DNA of 64,000 bases, taken from NCBI GenBank assembly GCA_039583875.1, contig CM077150.1:45549261-45613260 (forward strand), written 5' to 3'. This stretch comes from Platanthera guangdongensis. Taxonomy: Eukaryota; Streptophyta; Magnoliopsida; Asparagales; Orchidaceae. The first letter of the stretch is position 1. Every line of letters starts with the position of its first letter. The translations under genes and the position numbers were made by a program. Below are positions 43,704-54,821 of this stretch, piece by piece. The notes beneath the pieces were generated by a model that had not been told where the DNA came from, ran no database searches, and saw only the letters and a program-made list of their open reading frames with translations.

Positions 43704-46496
43704 ATGGTGCCAAAGCTGGAATACAACATCAACGATGGCTATGAACTAGTTCGTGATGACTTTGCGAGTGGATCTAGAGATATCAAAGCCATGATTACCC
43801 TAATCATAGAGAATGGCTTAGAATACTTGGTCTCAGAACCCACCAAGATTTGGAAGGAGGTTCTTGAATTCTACACAACAACAACACTGGATTCGACGGG
43901 CCTGAAAATTAAGTCATCTGTTCAAGGAACCAAGGTCAAACTCACCCTGAAGAGTTTGAGGAAGATACTACACCTGCCAAGGGTTTAAGAAGATGATGAA
44001 GTCGTATCGTCCATGACCAGAGAAGCTGTCCAATGGTGTGGACTGGATCCCACCTCCAAGATTGGATCATCTATGCTTAGAAAGGGAATGAACTCCCATG
44101 TAAAATTTCTTACTGAAATTATAGGAAAAGTATTTCTGTACAAACCAGGAGGACATGAAAGGATATCTGCCTACATGTTCAATCTAATGACCAGAGTCAT
44201 CTTCAAGGTCAAAACCAACTGGTCTGCTGTGATCTTTGAAAAGATCAAAGAAAGTTTAAAGAAACCTAATCTAGGAAGAATTCTAAGTCAATATCTGGAT
44301 GAGAATATTCCTGAAGTAATGAATCAGATTACAGGATCTAAGATCAATCATATGAGAAGAATAGATTTGAGAATACTTTCCAGATGGGAAAGGGTCCTGA
44401 CCAAGGATGTTTCTACACCACAGAAACAAACAAAACAGATACAACCAAAGAATAAACCAACCCACAAGACAGGTGAATCTTCTAGTGATTCAGAAGAAGA
44501 AGTGGTCTTCAGCTGAGATGAAAAAAGACCAGAGCATGCTAGGACATCACCTGCTCCAAAGATTGTAGATGCTGGTCAGGTGCAGGGGGAGCAGATTCCA
44601 GAAAGCAACATCTACCAGGATCAAGTATAGGAACACCCTCATCAAGGGGGAGCCAATGAGCTTTCTCCAGCTTTAGCTCAACAAGAGGCATTACCTTCAG
44701 GGGGAGCTCATGAGCAATAGCCACCTGTCCACACATCTGCATTAGATAGTGAAGCAGCAACTCAATCAATACTTGAGGTAGTTCAATACGTCAATCAAAC
44801 TGCTGTGGATACTATGAATGAAACACTAGATATGCTCCTGACTGATGTTGATAAAAATATCCAAGACCATATCCCAGATCAGGACATTACCATGGAAGAC
44901 ACTATTGACTTCGAAGGAGGAGAATCTACTGAGAAAGGGCAAGCTATTCCTTCTGTTCAAATAAACCAAGAGGTAACTCTAGAAGACTTATTGCCTGACA
45001 TACACGATGCAAGGACTAAGGGGGAGAAACCAAGAACTGAGAAGGAGTTGCCCTCTAGTCCAAAAGCCACTATGGACATAGCAAGTTCCTTAGAAACTTC
45101 AAAAGATGAAACAACCTCTAGGGCTAAGAAGAGGAAACTGATGGTCCTCAGAAAGAAGAGCTTAGGCTATAAGAAAGCCTTGCAAACTGCCACCCAACCA
45201 CCAGCTCCAGCAGTTGACTTCAGCTCACTATTGGTGGCACTGCAAATTAAGATGGATGTGCAAAGAGCAGCTCTTGAGAAATATGTAGATGAAAGTCATA
45301 AGGAACCCCAATTTACTTTGGCTCAAGATATCAAATCTATCAGATTTGAGGTAAATTAGCATAAAAAGGAGATGACAGATTGCTTCCATAAGGGAGGTAA
45401 TGCTGTAGTTTATTTAGCCAAACAACAAGTGGAAGCAAAAACACAGATAGATCATATAACAGCCAAACAAGGCTATGTTTTGGAAAATCAAATAAGAATG
45501 AATGACAATCTAACAGAATCCCACAATGTGATTGTCATAGAACTTAAGAATACAACAACTGATTTCATTGCAAACATTGATAAAGAAAAGTCTGAATTTG
45601 ATAAACTTCTCAAAGCAAATTTGACTGATATTAGCACTGCTATTCAAGACTATCAAGAGGTAATTTCTGATCAGCTACTGAAGTTCAGAGCATTCTACAA
45701 GGAAGGTACAAATTATCTAGCTAATCAGATAAGGTTCCAAAATGATGATCTCTGAGACCATGTTGAACGAGAAGACATAAAGGTGGAGAGATTGTTAGTA
45801 AATGCAGGCTCTGAACATGCTAAATGGATAACTGATACTATCAGATCCACTCTTGGATATCCACCCCTGTGTGATGATGACAACACAGCCGAGTCAGACA
45901 TTCAAGCTGCTTACAATGAAGGGGCTCAGCAGGAAGTGGCTCAAATTATCTATCCAACTGCTAACTTTGAAAGAATTCAAGCTGTTGTTCAACAAATGTA
46001 CAGTCCTCCATAGGAGGTTTAGAATGTGGTTATTGAGAAAGTTGAGATGTCTGAAGCAGCCTTGAAAAGAGAGCAAGAAGCTCAATTTTATAAGAAAAGG
46101 TTTAGAGAGCAGACTGAACTAAAACCTGATTTTGAAAATTGGAGTCCCACTTCCAGGAATATAATTCTCACTGCTTGGCAAACAGTTAAAGATAAAATAC
46201 ATGATAGAGGCAAATGGTACTCAGAACAAGAATGGAGTAAGTATCAGAAGAGGCAAGATGCCATATTTCAGTTTAAAAGGGATCTCAAAGCTAGAAAGAT
46301 ACCTGCTACTATTGTGGAGCCAAGCAAATACTTCCCAAAGCCTTATTATTATTTTGAAATGCAAAAGGTCAAGGCTGAAGAGCTCAAGAAATAGGATCTT
46401 AAAGGAAAGAAGCCAGCTGAAGATACTGAACCTAGTGTACAAGCAAGGATTCAGTCTGGCAAAGACATTATAATCAAGGAGCCTGATCAGCCCTAG
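43704..46496 (+). pseudogene. third ORF (aORF) of Sirevirus C
   Basis: ATG at 43704 (MVPKLEYNINDGYELV). TAA after 94 codons at 43986-43988, at the same codon as in A. It then reopens (TREAVQWCGLDPTSKIGSSM) to 44514. Stops follow (near 44628, 44718, 45357, 45753, 46012, 46392). The acidic middle carries four AGGGGGAG motifs (44585, 44646, 44700, 45019). Coiled-coil-like region at 45240-45720. The C-terminal block FENWSPTSRNIILTAW and ...SKYFPKPYYYFE is as in B. TAG at 46494. Conservation with B in spite of stops shows past selection on the protein. No membrane or signal segment; function unknown. Confidence 0.87.
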
Positions 46497-46748
46497 AATA
46501 GATTGACTAGATTTTAAAACTTTGTAATCTTTAGTTTTAAAATCTATGTAATCTGTTGTTCAGAAACTTTTTGTAGTTAAACAAAATATTGATTCATGTT
46601 CTTTATATGTTATCATATTTTGTGATGATATAATATGCTGGTTTTGTTTTTTATATTAACCTGTCTGAATAATGCTCTTATACATCATAATCTTTATTTT
46701 ATTATAAGTGATGTATATCATTGACTAAGGGTTATGACTTCTCTAAAT

Positions 46749-46758
46749 AGGGGGAGAT
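46749..46758 (+). other. polypurine tract of Sirevirus C
   Basis: AGGGGGAGAT immediately before the 3' LTR start; the same AGGGGGAG core recurs inside pol and the third ORF. Confidence 0.85.
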
Positions 46759-47476
46759 TGTTTGGTATATTGGAATAAGTGTACCAGATTTGGAGAAGCC
46801 TCACCTAACTCAATGATATTCATCAAGGTGTATTTGATGTGTTGTTGAGTTTCCATGTGCAGGTTAAGGAAATGAAAGAAAATTTTCTAAGTACAAGTGT
46901 CGACACATGGGAAAGGCTGTGTCGACACCAAGAGTCAGTTTGTGTCGACACATAGAACTTGTGTCGACACACAGAGATTCTGTCGAGAAAGACTATGTCG
47001 ACACCAGGAGACAGTTTGTGTCGACACACAAAACTTGTGTCGACACACAGAGATTCGGTCGACAAAGACTGCGTCGACACCAGGAGAGAGTTTCTATCGA
47101 CACACAGGACTTGTGTCGACACACAGAGATTCAGTCGACAACAACTGTGTCGACACACAGGACTTGTGTCGACACACAAAAAGCTCAGTCAACAACAACT
47201 GTGTCGACACACAGGACTTGTGTCGACACACACCAAAATTTTTGTTGAAGTCAACTATGTCAAGACAAGAAGTGATTGCATCAACACATAGGACTTGTGT
47301 TGACACATTTTGAAGAAGCTATGTCAAGAAGATAGAGAAGTGTTGTGAACTGTGCTATGTTAATTGCTCAATAATCGGTGATCTAACAGTAAAAAGATTA
47401 TCGGCCTTAAGGAAAAAGAATTGAACCTATTCACCCCCCTCTAGGTGTTTAGATCATCTTGAAACCAATTCTTTCA
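46759..47476 (+). repeat. 3' LTR of Sirevirus C (718 bp)
   Basis: Starts TGTTTGGTATATTGG and ends AATTCTTTCA. Relative to the 5' LTR it lacks 22 bp, exactly one palindrome plus its 12-bp spacer, after the first palindrome of the array. Substitutions are mostly C/T and G/A, many at the palindrome CpG. Confidence 0.95.
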
Positions 47477-47481
47477 GAGTA

Positions 47482-48446
47482 CACTAATATATCATCGACG
47501 AAGACGATCACAAAGTGGTCTAGGTACTCCCTGAAAGTCATGTTCATCAGATCCATGAACACTGACGGCGCATTAGTTAGCCCAAATGGCATGACCGTAA
47601 ACTCATAATGACCGTATCTCATACTAAAAGCTGTCTTAGGGATATCACTTTCCCTTATCCTCAGCTGATAATAACCAGACTTAAGATCCAATTTCGAATA
47701 CATCGATGACCTGACTAACTGATCGAACAGATCATCAATCCTCGGGATCGGGTACTTATTCTTCTCCGTTAACTTGTTCAGTTCTCGATAATCGATACAA
47801 AGTCTCAAGCTTCCGTCTTTCTTCTTAACAAAAAGGACCGGTGCACTCTAAGATGACGAACTTAGACGTACATAACCCTACTCCAACAAATCTTGAAGTT
47901 GAACCTTCAGCTCTGCCATCTCCTTAGGTGCTAGCCGATACAGGGAGCGTGACATAGGTTTTGCACCTGGCACTAGCTCGATGGTGAAATCAATCTCCCA
48001 TTGAGGTGGGGCTCCAGGAAGATCGCTAGGGAACACATCAGGGTACTCAGATACCATTGAAATACTGTCCAACGTAGGCTTAGGCTTTGCAACCTCCACT
48101 AGCGTGAAGAACAGCTCTGCTCTAGCATGAACCGCCTTCACCACCTAAAGAGCAGACATCAAAGTCTTGCTCAACCCTTTCAAGCCCGGAAAGGTCATCT
48201 CACGACCTGTTCCCAACTTGACCTCCTTGTGACTGCAATCAATATAAGCTTGCTGCTCTGAGAGCCAGTCCATACCAAATATCATGTCGAATTCCACTAG
48301 TGGCAATAACGATGCTTGCAAGTCGAACTCTTGACTCCCAATACGAATTTTTATGCCACAGACTCTATCCGCGCGCATTGAACACCCATTCGGCAACAAC
48401 ACATCAAAGAGTGCTCTCGGCGGATTATCGCAAATCAAAACAAATC
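47482..48446 (-). pseudogene. pol: Protease and RT N-terminal part of gypsy F
   Basis: Begins FVLICDNPPRALFD after the candidate intron. The protease active site is missing: compared with E, 28 codons covering the Asp-Thr-Gly motif are deleted in frame, with GAT at both ends of the gap. Then [23 protein letters not shown], stops near 47877 and 47850, and an open RT stretch ([34 protein letters not shown] at 47491-47502). It is interrupted by C directly after LVYS. RT polymerises cDNA; here it is dead. Confidence 0.92.
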
Positions 48447-48522
48447 CTATATAGCAGCAGTAAGCTAACATACGTAAGGTAGTCAGTATTTAAAGCTAAC
48501 TTGCTATAAGTTTGAACCGTAC
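48447..48522 (-). other. candidate 76-nt GT-AG intron between gag and protease, gypsy F
   Basis: The minus strand starts GTACGG after GTGACAG and ends CTATATAG before GATTTGTTTTG. It is homologous to 14256-14330 in E, with an AT-rich diverged interior but kept ends. Contains branch-point-like CTGAC and CTTAC. Splicing is inferred. Confidence 0.6.
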
Positions 48523-48884
48523 CTGTCACCACATCTGCTTGCTTTATGGCCTCCTGCTGGCCAAGATTATAGAATCTAGTTGAGCATAATGGGATGCGGT
48601 TGACTCCAACGCATTGGCCTTTTCCTCATAGGTTGCTCCCGGCTTCCTCTCGGACTTTGGACATCCGCTCAAGCTGTTCCGGGCAAAGTGTCCCAGCTTT
48701 TCACAAGTAAATCATACACCCGGGGTTCGACCCGTAGTCGCCCTAGAAGCACCAGAAGAATGGGCTGGACCCGAAGTCCTAGCGTTCTTGTTGAACTTAT
48801 GATACCCAGACTTTGAGGTAGTCGGCACCTTGAACTCCGCCCTCTTATCACCAGAGTTTTTCATCGCTTGCACATTCTTCAGAT

Positions 48885-48889
48885 CCTTC
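48885..48889. repeat. target site duplication CCTTC of the solo LTR
   Basis: CCTTC at 48885-48889 and 50441-50445 flanks the solo LTR exactly. Confidence 0.92.
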
Positions 48890-49059
48890 TGTTGGAACAC
48901 CCTATTACTAATTTGGGTCAGGATCACTATGTCTCTAGGAAACCAATGTTTGACCTCCTATATAGCTCAAAAGGTCAATTAGAATTGAGTTTAAGGGTTA
49001 GAAGTCTAAGTTTGGAAGCTGCCCTCAAGACCAAGACTCTTTCAGTTTGAGACTAAGTC

Positions 49060-49350
49060 ATATCGTCGAGCTCAGCACGACGATTCGTTGAACTCCGATC
49101 GACGATCGTCTAGCTCAACTTCGACAGATCGTCGAACTCCATTCGACGATCGCTGAGCTCAACTTCCACATATCGTCGAACTCCATTCGACGATCTGCGA
49201 GCTCAGTTCGACGATTTTGACTCAGTATTAGATCTCTATCTCTGAGCTCAGTTCGACGATCTTTGAGCTCAGATCGACGATATTGTGTTGCAGTATATGT
49301 CCATATCGCTGAGCTCAGTTCGACGATAGCAGAGCTCAGTTCGACGTTTT
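49060..49350. repeat. CTCAGTTCGACGAT repeats in solo LTR
   Basis: Repeated GAGCTCAGTTCGACGAT / ATCGTCGAACTCC in both orientations, capable of hairpins (ATCGTCGAACTCCATTCGACGAT twice). Replaces the GTGTCGACAC array seen in A and C. Confidence 0.88.
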
Positions 49351-50019
49351 CTGATGACTTCAAGGATTTTTCAAGATTCAAATTCAGATCAGTTAAGGAG
49401 TTATTCTGCAATTAATTCAGAAGATTTTCTAGCCGTTTTCATTTATTTCTGGACCAAGTTTCAAGGGATTTTCAAGGAATATTTCTGTGGACTTTCCTCC
49501 AGAAGACATTTTGCAATTAAGGATGCAATTAATGCAGGCCAACGACTATTCTTGACAGAGGATGTTTTTCTATTCAGTACCAGAGAATAAAAGATAAGAA
49601 TTTTTTGAATCTCTCTAAGAGACATCAATAATCCTCAGAACACAGACAAGAAGATCAAGCACACAAAATATTCTCTCTCTCAAAGAATTCTCTGAAGAAC
49701 ACACACCCAAGGAGATCAAACTTTCTGAAATCTTCTGATCTCTCTTATCTCAAGTGTTCAAGGCCAACATATTTCAAGACTCCAGACACCTAACATTTTA
49801 GCTGTTGCTGAAATCATCTTTTGCTGGAGATCAACTTCTGAAGGCCTATCACCCTACAACAAAGCTTCTTTTCCTGAACATCTCAAGGACTCAGGGGGAG
49901 CTTTGACACCATAAAATCCACATAGTCTTCTCAGCTGCTTTGAGAAAGAGAAGACTTCCATCACTCTCTCATCCCCATCTCTATAAAGGGTTTCTCAAAC
50001 TCCCTTCAAAAGTTTGAGC

Positions 50020-50135
50020 TTGGTTTTTGAGCACCTTGTCAAAAGCTCATTGGTGGCAAGACACCTGATCAAAAAATCTGATTTGGTTTTTGAGCACCTT
50101 ATCAAAAGCTCATTGGTGCCCAGGACACCTGATCA
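50020..50135. repeat. ~61-bp direct duplication in solo LTR
   Basis: TTGGTTTTTGAGCACCTT and AAAAGCTCATTGGTG followed by ACACCTGATCA occur at 50020-50072 and 50082-50135. Confidence 0.88.
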
Positions 50136-51426
50136 ACTCATCCTGCAGTGGATTCCTACCTAGGGTGGTAGAAGAGTGGATGTACCCAAGTTTAGGGGAA
50201 CCACTATAGCTCCTTGTGTCATCTGGTTTGCTTGTCTTTATTTTTGTTTCTGCCTGTGATTGTTCTGTGATTATTTTGTGATTGTTCTGTGATTATTTTG
50301 TGATTAGTTTAGTTCTGTGATTAGATTTATTAATTACTTCCCTGCTCACTCAGATTACAAAAATTGTTGTAAAAAGTTTTCAAGCACCATATACTCTATT
50401 CACCCCCCTCTAGAGTATATTAGATCTAGCTGCACTTTCACCTTCTCCAAAGACCAGGCCGTATTGACCAGGGTCAAGAAGCTCTGCATCATAGGCCCCG
50501 AGAGCAGTAGCCTTAGGTCATTCCTTAGACCTTCATAGAATCGGTTTGTCCTACTCTCCTAATCAGCAAAAGTAGATCTAGCATACCGACCCAACCATGT
50601 AAATTCGTGGAGATACTTATCCACGCTACTATATACTTGTGTCAGCTTCTGGAATTCATTCTCCAACGCGATCCTCTGAGCCGAGGGAAGGTACCTTGCC
50701 AAGAAGAGTCTCGAAAATTCTTCCATCGAGACATCCGTAAGTTGCCTTCCCCTCAAGTGATGTAACTCCAAACCTTCCCACCACAACCTTGCATCTCCGT
50801 CCAATAGGAACGTAGCTATAGTGGTCATCTGCCACTCTTCCGTTTCAGTGGCTGTCAGTACTCTCTTTACTCGGGACAGCCAATCCTCATCTTGGGATGG
50901 GGTTCCCATCCCCAAGAACACTAGAGGATTGAATCTTATAACATGTTTGAGCTACATTTCAGTTGCTCTCCTGGCACCAAAGGCTCCAACACTACTTGCT
51001 CCACCCTTCTCGATTCCGCTGCTTGAAGCGGTACCTGCTCCACCGCAGAAGCAGGCAGCTGCATTTTCCTTGCAGGCTGGGCATTGATCATAACAAACAC
51101 CGCTTCAGCCACCAATCGTATGGTTTCTGCCGAGGGAAGTGTTGCAGACACATCATTCGATGCGCTATTAGCCTCAGAAACTGGGCGTTCTGACGGCCCT
51201 GCACCACTTCTGGTCATATATAGTCATACAAAACACCATTAGGCGACCAAACAATATTGCAAAAAGCAATTATAGGAACATGCAGGTTCCTTAAACATGT
51301 GTATTTTCATTCCTAAGTGGACATTCATGGGTTCTTTTATGTTATAACGATGACGCAAACACATGTGCTCACCACCCCTTAAAAGAATTCGTCGACGAAT
51401 TCATTTAAGTTGACCGAAACCAGTAG

Positions 51427-51436
51427 TCTGATACCA
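51427..51436 (-). other. primer binding site of gypsy F
   Basis: The minus strand reads TGGTATCAGA three bases after the LTR, initiator tRNA-Met type. Confidence 0.85.
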
Positions 51437-51439
51437 AAT

Positions 51440-53528
51440 TGTAACACCCCATATCCGTCGCATAGCATATAACAGTAGGGCCGGCTGGGGGCCCGACGCC
51501 ATATACCACAGACAGACCGGAAGGTTACGTAATGGAAACCATCATGCCAATAACCAACGTCCTACACAGAGTATAATCTAGCGGAAGAAATTTAAAAGTT
51601 GCAAATAAAGAACCCAGCCAACAACATGAATGTCCACTACAAAAACCCAACAGGAATGAACGTACAAATACACAAGTACTTGGCCTTATGACCTTACAAT
51701 AGTTTGCTCAAATATAAGTGTCTTCCAAATCTCAGCATGCAGGTCAGTCATACATGAGAATAAAAGAAAACACTCAAAATTAGGCCTTCGAGGGCTGGCT
51801 CAGCAACAAGGGCGCTTGCCCGTTATTTGCCACTTGGCTGCGCAGCACATGCAAGCAACAATCCATCGAAGCGGTGGAAAACAAAAGCAATGGTCAGTTA
51901 AGCTGACCAAATTATAATGACCCCGCCCCTAAACTCGGGGCGGCGATGCTTCTTCCCTGCACTTTATTAGCATAGCCAAATAATAGAGAATTTACACATC
52001 ATCACAGGCGTAGGCTCGGACGGCCACACACCCCGTGCTCTCAGGGCACATTCTCGGTGAGCCCGGTCAAAGTCTGCGGTCTCACCACTGCCCCTTGGAC
52101 GGCAATTTCTCATGAGCATTTTTGGTCTTTCCGGCAGCAGTCATGTCAATTTAAGCCATAGACCGCCTAAGACCCTCCATCTATGCCAACAACAAGTCCC
52201 ACATACTTTAGTTCGATTGTACAGAACGACATAGAGCGGGTACGGTTCTGCCTAACCCGTTGCCCACACCGCAACATCAATTTAAGCCATATGTGCGGGT
52301 CAAGCTTTTCCTAGTTCCAAATCAATCACACACTTTACATAACCCAGTTATGTACAAGTTGGCTCCCAGGCCACCAAGTTGGCAGAATCACGCATCTTCC
52401 CAGTTTTCTGGGTGCACCTTGGAGTTAGTCCCCAAGGCTCCCTGTTGCAATCTACCACGTAGAAAATCCGAAAAACAATCATTTGCGCGGAGTCTTCTCC
52501 GGCTATTCATGTAATGCAACAACACCGATCCAGACCAACTTGTCCTGGTAGGCTTCACACATCATGCCTATGTCCGTTTCTTGATTACAGACTCTACATG
52601 CAAAATAACGGGGACTATTCATGTCTACCCGAAGGAACACCTCACACTCACCGCAAACTCGCGAGAGAGGGCTTCCTATGCAATGGAAAAGAGGACTTCA
52701 CATGTCCAAGATGAGAATCATTACCCTAGCATTCCTCTTTGGATCCATGAAGATCTATAGGGATGAAAAGCACCGCAATGTCCTCACCTCCGTAGATCCG
52801 AACTCGGCTTGTGATTTGGGGCTCCGAAGATCCACCGGCGGACAGATCTCTCTTCCTTCTCCTTCCTTGCTCTCCCCTCTCTCTAGAACTTTAGAAAGAT
52901 ATGATTTGAAAGAAATTAAGGCATCCAAACCATATTCCCGGGTATAAACCCACCAAGGATAGCCCTGAGCCATTGCATCCCAAAATAAGGAAACGGACGA
53001 CCATGATTCGTACTTAAAATCCAAAACCTAGGCCGAACATGACTTGTGACACGCCCGTGTCCAAGGCCGTGTGCCCCATTGGACGCCAAAACAGTCGCAT
53101 CCCGAAAAGTACACGGGCTCTCGACACGCCCGTGTCAGGATTGGCACGCCCGTGTCATCCAGTACACGCCTGTGTAGCTGGGCGTGTTCCTCCATCGACA
53201 CAGGACCAACACCAACCCAAGGAGAACACGGGTATTTGACACGCCCGTGTCAAACCCAAACACGCCTGGGCTCCATGCCGTGTTTCTTCCCCGACACAAC
53301 TCTACCAACTACCCGAGTAGGATACGGCCTGGGACACGCCCGTGTCTCAGGCCGTGTTCGCTGTTTGACGATCATTGACTACAATTTCATCGACCACACG
53401 ACCACTGCCGAACCTGAGCACGACACGGCCCTAGGACACCCCCGTGTCCCAGGCCATATGACCCTTACCAAGTCCCAAACTTGGCTCAAAACGCTACCCG
53501 TCCCTCTTTTGAGTTTTGGGGCGTTACA
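51440..53528 (-). repeat. 5' LTR of gypsy F (2089 bp)
   Basis: In element orientation from TGTAACGCCCCAAAACTC at 53528 to GGGGTGTTACA at 51440. Near-identical in layout to 32558-34596. Palindrome array with CACGCCCGTG cores at 53040-53470. Confidence 0.95.
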
Positions 53529-53539
53529 CGCAACGCGCG

Positions 53540-54105
53540 CCGGTGCCCGGCACCACCTCTGGCCATCGGTGTCTGACACCGCCTCTGACCATCAGTGCCC
53601 ATCGCAGCCAATAGCCATTTCCGGCAGCCGCTGCCTCTAGCCATCGCCGGTAGCTGCCGCCTCTGTCCATCGCCGGCCATCGCCGCCTCTGGTCATCACA
53701 GGCCGCCGCCGCCTCCATCCATCGCCGACCGCGGCCCCCTCTGGCCATCACCGGCCGCGGCCGCCTCTGGCCATCGCCGGCCGCGGCCGCGTCTGGCCAT
53801 CTCCGGCCGCGGCCGCCTCTGGCCATCGCCGGCCGCCGCCGCCTCTGGCCATCGCCGGCCGGCGCCGCCTCTGGCCATCGCCGGCCGCCGCCGCCTCTGG
53901 CCATCGCCGGCCGCCGCCGCCTCTGGCCATCGCCGGCCGCCGCCGCCTCTGGCCATCGCCGGCCGCCGCCGCCTCTGGCCATCGCCGGCCGCCGCCGCCT
54001 CTGGCCATCGCCGGCCGCCGCCTCTGCCTCTGGCCATCGCCGGCCGCCGCCACCTCTAGCCATCTCTGGCCGCCGCCGCCTCTGGCCATCGCAGGCCGCC
54101 ACCAT
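53540..54105. repeat. 26-bp GC-rich minisatellite
   Basis: About 18 copies of a 26-bp unit (GGCCGCCGCCGCCTCTGGCC plus ATCGCC), ~85% GC and dense in CpG, increasingly regular from 53760 on. Since 26 is not a multiple of 3 and the unit lacks stops, it opens several overlapping frames on both strands; none is a credible gene. Confidence 0.95.
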
Positions 54106-54495
54106 GATCGGAACCCAGCTTGGGCTTCCCAGACTGCTCGAGGGGCATTTTCATCTTTTCGCTAAAATTGGTGATCCAGGTGACCGAAACAGAGCGACGT
54201 CATTCCCCTGCACAAATTCCGCCCAAGCGGTATTACAATATATCCCACCCAAAAACTATAAATAAGCCCCCGACCGTCATTTGAGGACAAGCAACTCCAG
54301 AGGATAGAGACGCTTTGACATTTTCCAGCAAGATTGTGAGACTTAGGATGTGACTCACCTAAGTCTCCCAACACAACAGTCACTCGCAGAGCATGAGTAG
54401 TAGTCACACAGTACCGCTCCCCGCCTCAAGACGCGACTCGCCCTAAAGATCCCCTGCCGATGAAATCTCCAATTAAGTAAGATCCATCATGCCAC
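54106..54495 (+). other. possible LTR-derived promoter region downstream of the minisatellite
   Basis: Contains a good TATA box (ACTATAAATAAGCCCC, 54255-54270) about 150 bp after the GC array. No coding frame. Together with 32124-32557 it may be the U3/R part of a gypsy LTR that F split, but no second LTR or primer site was found. Confidence 0.35.
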
Positions 54496-54801
54496 TTGAT
54501 GCAGTGGTATGGAGACACCCTGCTCTGGTTCTACACCAGAGGAACACGTACGGTCCCACCTTCGGTCTACAACATAAACACCCCACCCATGACCGCACCT
54601 ATTCTCAAATCAGTGGGTGATAGTCCCTGTTAGGAAAGGGATTTATCAAGGGGGTTGGGTTCGAGACTCCGCCTCAACATCCTGCTGCGCTGAGAATAGG
54701 TGCGGTCATGGGTGGGGTGTTTGGGCTGCAGCCCAAAGGTGGGACCGAGCGTGTTTCTCTGGTGTAGAATCGGAGCGGGTCGCTCCAGACTACTGCATCA
54801 A
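54496..54801. repeat. fold-back element with ~110-bp inverted arms
   Basis: The left arm 54496-54607 and right arm 54691-54801 are imperfect reverse complements; both outer ends read TTGATGCAGTRGTMTGGAG and the inner arms share CACCCCACCCATGACCGCAC. The spacer is 83 bp. No protein. MITE-like or fold-back transposon; no clear target duplication seen. Confidence 0.85.
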
Positions 54802-54821
54802 AAAAGTGCAATGGTGAAGAG

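Larger units (their letters stand above)
36987..47476 (+). mobile_element. Sirevirus-type Ty1/copia retrotransposon C, structurally complete (10,490 bp)
   Basis: Both LTRs, primer site, gag, pol, palindrome spacer, TATA box, third ORF, repeated purine motifs and polypurine tract in order, flanked by the GAGTA duplication. Inserted head-on into F RT, 14 bp from its catalytic codons. Coding regions carry many stops. By eye the LTRs differ at about 50 of ~718 aligned sites plus one 22-bp indel. Confidence 0.96.
48890..50440 (+). repeat. Sirevirus-type solo LTR (1551 bp) in F gag
   Basis: Starts TGTTGGAACACCC and ends ATTCACCCCCCTCT...GCACTTTCA, the Sirevirus LTR termini, with a perfect CCTTC duplication and no internal region, so it results from LTR-LTR recombination. 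It has TCGACGA/CTCAGTTCGACGAT repeats (49060-49350), a TATA box (CTCTATAAAGGG, ~49982) and the shared GGGGAACCACTA segment near 50198. Confidence 0.93.
48523..51217 (-). pseudogene. gag: Gag of gypsy F, split by a solo LTR
   Basis: ATG at 51217 (MTRSGAGPSERPVSE), N-terminal part to 50936, then a frame change. Capsid core (DEDWLSRVKRVLTATETEEW, ARLWWEG, FLARYLPSAQR, SVDKYLHEFTWLGRY) at 50559-50921. The solo LTR interrupts at 48890-50440. The C-terminal part resumes with KDLKNVQ and ends with EAIKQADVVTG at 48523. The zinc knuckle near 48670-48720 is degraded. TAG stops separate parts. Confidence 0.88.
32558..53528 (-). mobile_element. Ty3/gypsy chromovirus (Tekay/Del-type) F, complete ends, host of two nested insertions
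   Basis: Minus-strand element with both LTRs, primer site, gag, candidate intron, pol with chromodomain and purine tract. It is about 8.9 kb without its guests: Sirevirus C (36987-47476) in RT and a solo Sirevirus LTR (48890-50440) in gag. The target duplication CGCAA is intact. Same family as E. Stops, frameshifts and a protease deletion show it is inactive. Confidence 0.95.

Noticed and set aside
53486..54105. Overlapping Arg/Gly/Ala-rich frames up to 193 codons
   Set aside because: Products of the stop-free 26-bp minisatellite; they overlap on both strands and have no start context or homology that I recognise.
54610..54820. Short frame at 54617-54817 as a gene
   Set aside because: Lies within the arm and spacer of the fold-back element, with no recognisable protein motif.
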